The translations under genes were made by a program, and so were the position numbers. Shown here in pieces: positions 61,625-64,000 of a DNA stretch of 64,000 bases. Numbering within the stretch: position 1 is the stretch's first letter; every line of letters begins with the position of its first letter. The stretch is from Cotesia glomerata (Eukaryota > Arthropoda > Insecta > Hymenoptera > Braconidae): contig NC_058167.1 in the NCBI RefSeq assembly GCF_020080835.1, positions 15,523,403 through 15,587,402 on the forward strand, given 5' to 3'. The notes below the pieces were generated by a model. The model made no database searches, was not told where the DNA came from, and saw only the letters and a program-made list of their open reading frames with translations.

Positions 61625-61741
61625 CCCTGTTGAAAAGCTCCAATAAGATCCCATCAAAAGCGACAAGACCCATAAATTTTATTGGTTTCTAAGTGGCTTT
61701 TGTCGCTTTTGATGGGATCCTATTGGAAATTTTAAACAGGG
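61625..61741. mobile_element. Short palindromic MITE-like element
   Basis: A 117-base element whose two halves are inverted copies. Both ends read CCCTGTT inward, and both arms contain GATCCCATCAAAAGCGACAA as an exact 20-base match, interrupted by a 30-base AT-rich centre. ATA flanks both ends (61622-61624 and 61742-61744), a possible 3-base target duplication. It is non-coding and lies only 67 bases from the previous element. The class is not clear from the sequence. Confidence 0.7.
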
Positions 61742-63582
61742 ATAGCGTTTTTACTAGAACGTACGACATAATAAAGGCTACGTCATGAACAGCAGGTAAC
61801 AGGTGACAAGTATCAGCTGATAATATTAGTTTTTATATTATATTTTTAGTTATTATGCCGAGTACACTTGTACTGAAGCAATAATTGTAAATATATACTA
61901 ACTAAAAAATCAAAATGTGCGCCGAAATAACGCTCGCTAAAAAACAAAAAAAAAAAAAAAAAAAAAAACAATACAACAAGTAATGCAAGTAATAAGTTTA
62001 AAGTCGCTGTAATCTCAATTGACGTAGTAAGTATGTATGTACCTCTGAAAATATATTGAGGTTCAATTAGACGATTATACGACTACAGGTAGGAGAATAG
62101 TTTAATACTGACAACTACAACAACGATAATTAAACGATGCGTATTCTGTATTGTACAGTATACGTTTGTACGTTACTACGCTACATAGAAAATACAAAAA
62201 TTGAATACAATCGCATGCGCGCGGATCTCGCGTGTTTATTTTAAACCAATCACAACTCTCCATTGTGGTACGATTTTGTATTAATATAAGTGTACCTAAA
62301 GTGGGGGGAAGTGATGTGTATACACATACATACACACAATATACTCATAATACACGTGTATATTATTTTTAACCATTGACAAACGTACAATAGTTGCGCA
62401 CACGCGCTTAAAGTATGTAATGTAAAAAAAAAAAAAAAAAAAAAAAATACACCACATCTGACTTTAACGCCATCTTCATTATTAACCGGGTAATTTAAAA
62501 GTCTTGTTAAAAAAATAAATAATTAATCAGTAAAAAGTAATTACATGAAAGTGTACAAAGATCAATTGATAACAATAAGAATCGTGGGTAGGTGGATTAA
62601 TTTTTTTTTTAAAACGTCAACATATAGAAGCAAAAGGAAATTATTTAAAAGTCGATAAGCATAAGCCCCCACTCGTTTAAGGGTATCCATTGATTTTTTT
62701 TTTCTCTCGGTTTATAAAAGCATCCGCAGTGGCGCTCCATATGCCTGTCGGTTTAAAACACTAGTTCTGTATTCTTGTTGTTGTATGTCGCAGGTTTTTT
62801 TTTTAATTTCTCTTATAATAATAATAATTATTATTATTATTAATTTAAAATAAAATTTCTGTCAACGTCAACGGATACTGTATTTTTAAATATAATTATA
62901 TTCAACAACTGATATTTTTGTTGATACTGGTAATGTGGAAGAACCGACACGAGTATACGTAAAAGTAAACTGTTAATTAATAATAATATTTAAAATTTTT
63001 CGTATCTACCTATAGCAGTACATACAGTGTAGAGTATAGTATAGTAGTTATTGGGTTGTATTGGATCAAGAGTGGAGCAAGTAACACACACACACATACA
63101 CTCTGACAGAGTCCGACACCCATGTCATTTGTTTGAGAAAATATACATATACATATTATACATATAATTTCGAATCGAAGTAATCGTGTCAGAGGCAAAG
63201 CCAACCAAAGCCAGAGTTGGTCACTTCGTCTTGAGCCTTGTACGTGAGAGTTTGGTTTTCTTGTGCTCACTTTAATCTACCATTTTAATTATTATTAATA
63301 TCAGTTTAACAAAATATTATTATAATTATATTTATATATATAATTTGAATTAAACAAAGTTTTTAAACACGACAGTATTCGTTGATAAAATAAAATCTTT
63401 TTGGATAGCCCAGTGAATTTCCACATCTGGTTTTATTAATCGAATAAGTGTCGTTATTAATCCAAAATTGTCTTTATTATTGAATTAATAATTTTTAAAA
63501 CAATAATATTAATTAATAATAATAATAACAACAACAACAACAACATCATTACGTTTTATATATTTCAATAAATAATAGTGTG
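61742..63582. other. Non-coding region, possible promoter of a gene beyond the right edge
   Basis: Mixed AT-rich and GC-richer sequence. The patch at about 62205-62235 contains CGCATGCGCGCGGATC, resembling an NRF-1 site. Poly(A) tracts occur near 61946 and 62424 and a short ACAC run near 63089. No gene is seen. Confidence 0.4.
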
Positions 63583-63629
63583 ATGATTAACTACAGTAGT
63601 GACTTGTCAACGAGTGTGGAAAATAACAG
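63583..63629 (+). CDS. Possible first coding exon of a gene continuing past the window
   Basis: The ATG at 63583 opens 15 codons (MINYSSDLSTSVENN) plus two bases, ending at AACAG followed by GTTAGT, a plausible splice donor. It is preceded by several hundred bases that look like a 5' untranslated region. The peptide is too short to identify, and no second exon lies within the window. Equally it could be part of an untranslated exon. Confidence 0.25.
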
Positions 63630-64000
63630 GTTAGTTTCATAATTTCAATTTTATTTAATCACATCAATAAATTTATTTCATTTACCTATTTAGTTTTAAA
63701 AATATTCTACTCCAATTTCGTTTCTATTATTTTATTATAACAATAGTGATGATAATAACAAAATTTGTGTAATTAAATTTATTCATCAGAATTAAATTAT
63801 TGATTTTTGGTATAAAGATTTTATTTTCACCGGCTTGGCGATTTATTGAGACAGTATATATCTATAACCCAAGCTCATATTTATTTTTTTTTTCTCACGA
63901 TTTATGAGATATACTTTTAAATTCATTTTAAGTATCATAGTGTATCCCTAAAACTATTATATTATATATAATATATATAGTATATTATATACGTAGCTTG
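63630..64000. other. Right-edge AT-rich sequence
   Basis: No ORF or repeat of note; probably intron if the exon at 63583-63629 is real. Confidence 0.35.

Overview
The window is eukaryotic nuclear DNA, very AT-rich, with many homopolymer and trinucleotide runs and genes split by short GT-AG introns. Gene content and protein similarity point to an insect. The base composition, nested genes and a BUD23/CDC45/RBBP6-type complement would fit a hymenopteran such as a parasitoid wasp, but that finer placement is inference. No prokaryotic features, CRISPR arrays or intact transposons were seen. All exon models below were assembled by hand from splice signals and reading-frame continuity. For every complete spliced protein-coding gene the summed coding length is a multiple of three with no internal stop.

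Layout. 1-991 (-): first three exons of a mitochondrial carrier of the SLC25A14/SLC25A30 (UCP5, Bmcp) type, running off the left edge. 2386-2965 (+): CEP20/FOPNL, a centrosomal LisH protein. 3360-14797 (-): RBBP6/Snama, a 15-exon DWNN-zinc knuckle-RING ubiquitin ligase. 15785-16392 (+): MPHOSPH6. 17178-18128 (+): MRPL46, convergent with BUD23 at 18226-19282 (-). 19802-22020 (+): CDC45, divergent from BUD23 across a 519-base promoter with two E2F-like motifs. 22660-35165 (-): nucleoredoxin (NXN), whose 8.3 kb first intron holds an intronless same-strand ORF (26761-27276) with a Maelstrom-like residue pattern. 35166-47861: a long, mostly non-coding stretch with tRNA-Arg(TCG) and an intron-containing tRNA-Tyr(GTA). 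47890-56013 (+): a full-length ABCA transporter, with TPGS2 nested antisense in its first coding intron (48640-49521). 56014-64000: mostly non-coding, with two small inverted-repeat elements (MITEs) near 61.4-61.7 kb and a possible first coding exon at 63583-63629.

The genes are mainly housekeeping functions: mRNA 3'-end processing and ubiquitination (RBBP6), exosome and ribosome biogenesis (MPHOSPH6, BUD23), mitochondrial translation (MRPL46), replication (CDC45), redox signalling (NXN), lipid transport (ABCA) and centriole/cilium biology (CEP20, TPGS2). They are not an operon or a coordinated system. The least expected element is the standalone MAEL-like ORF inside the NXN intron.
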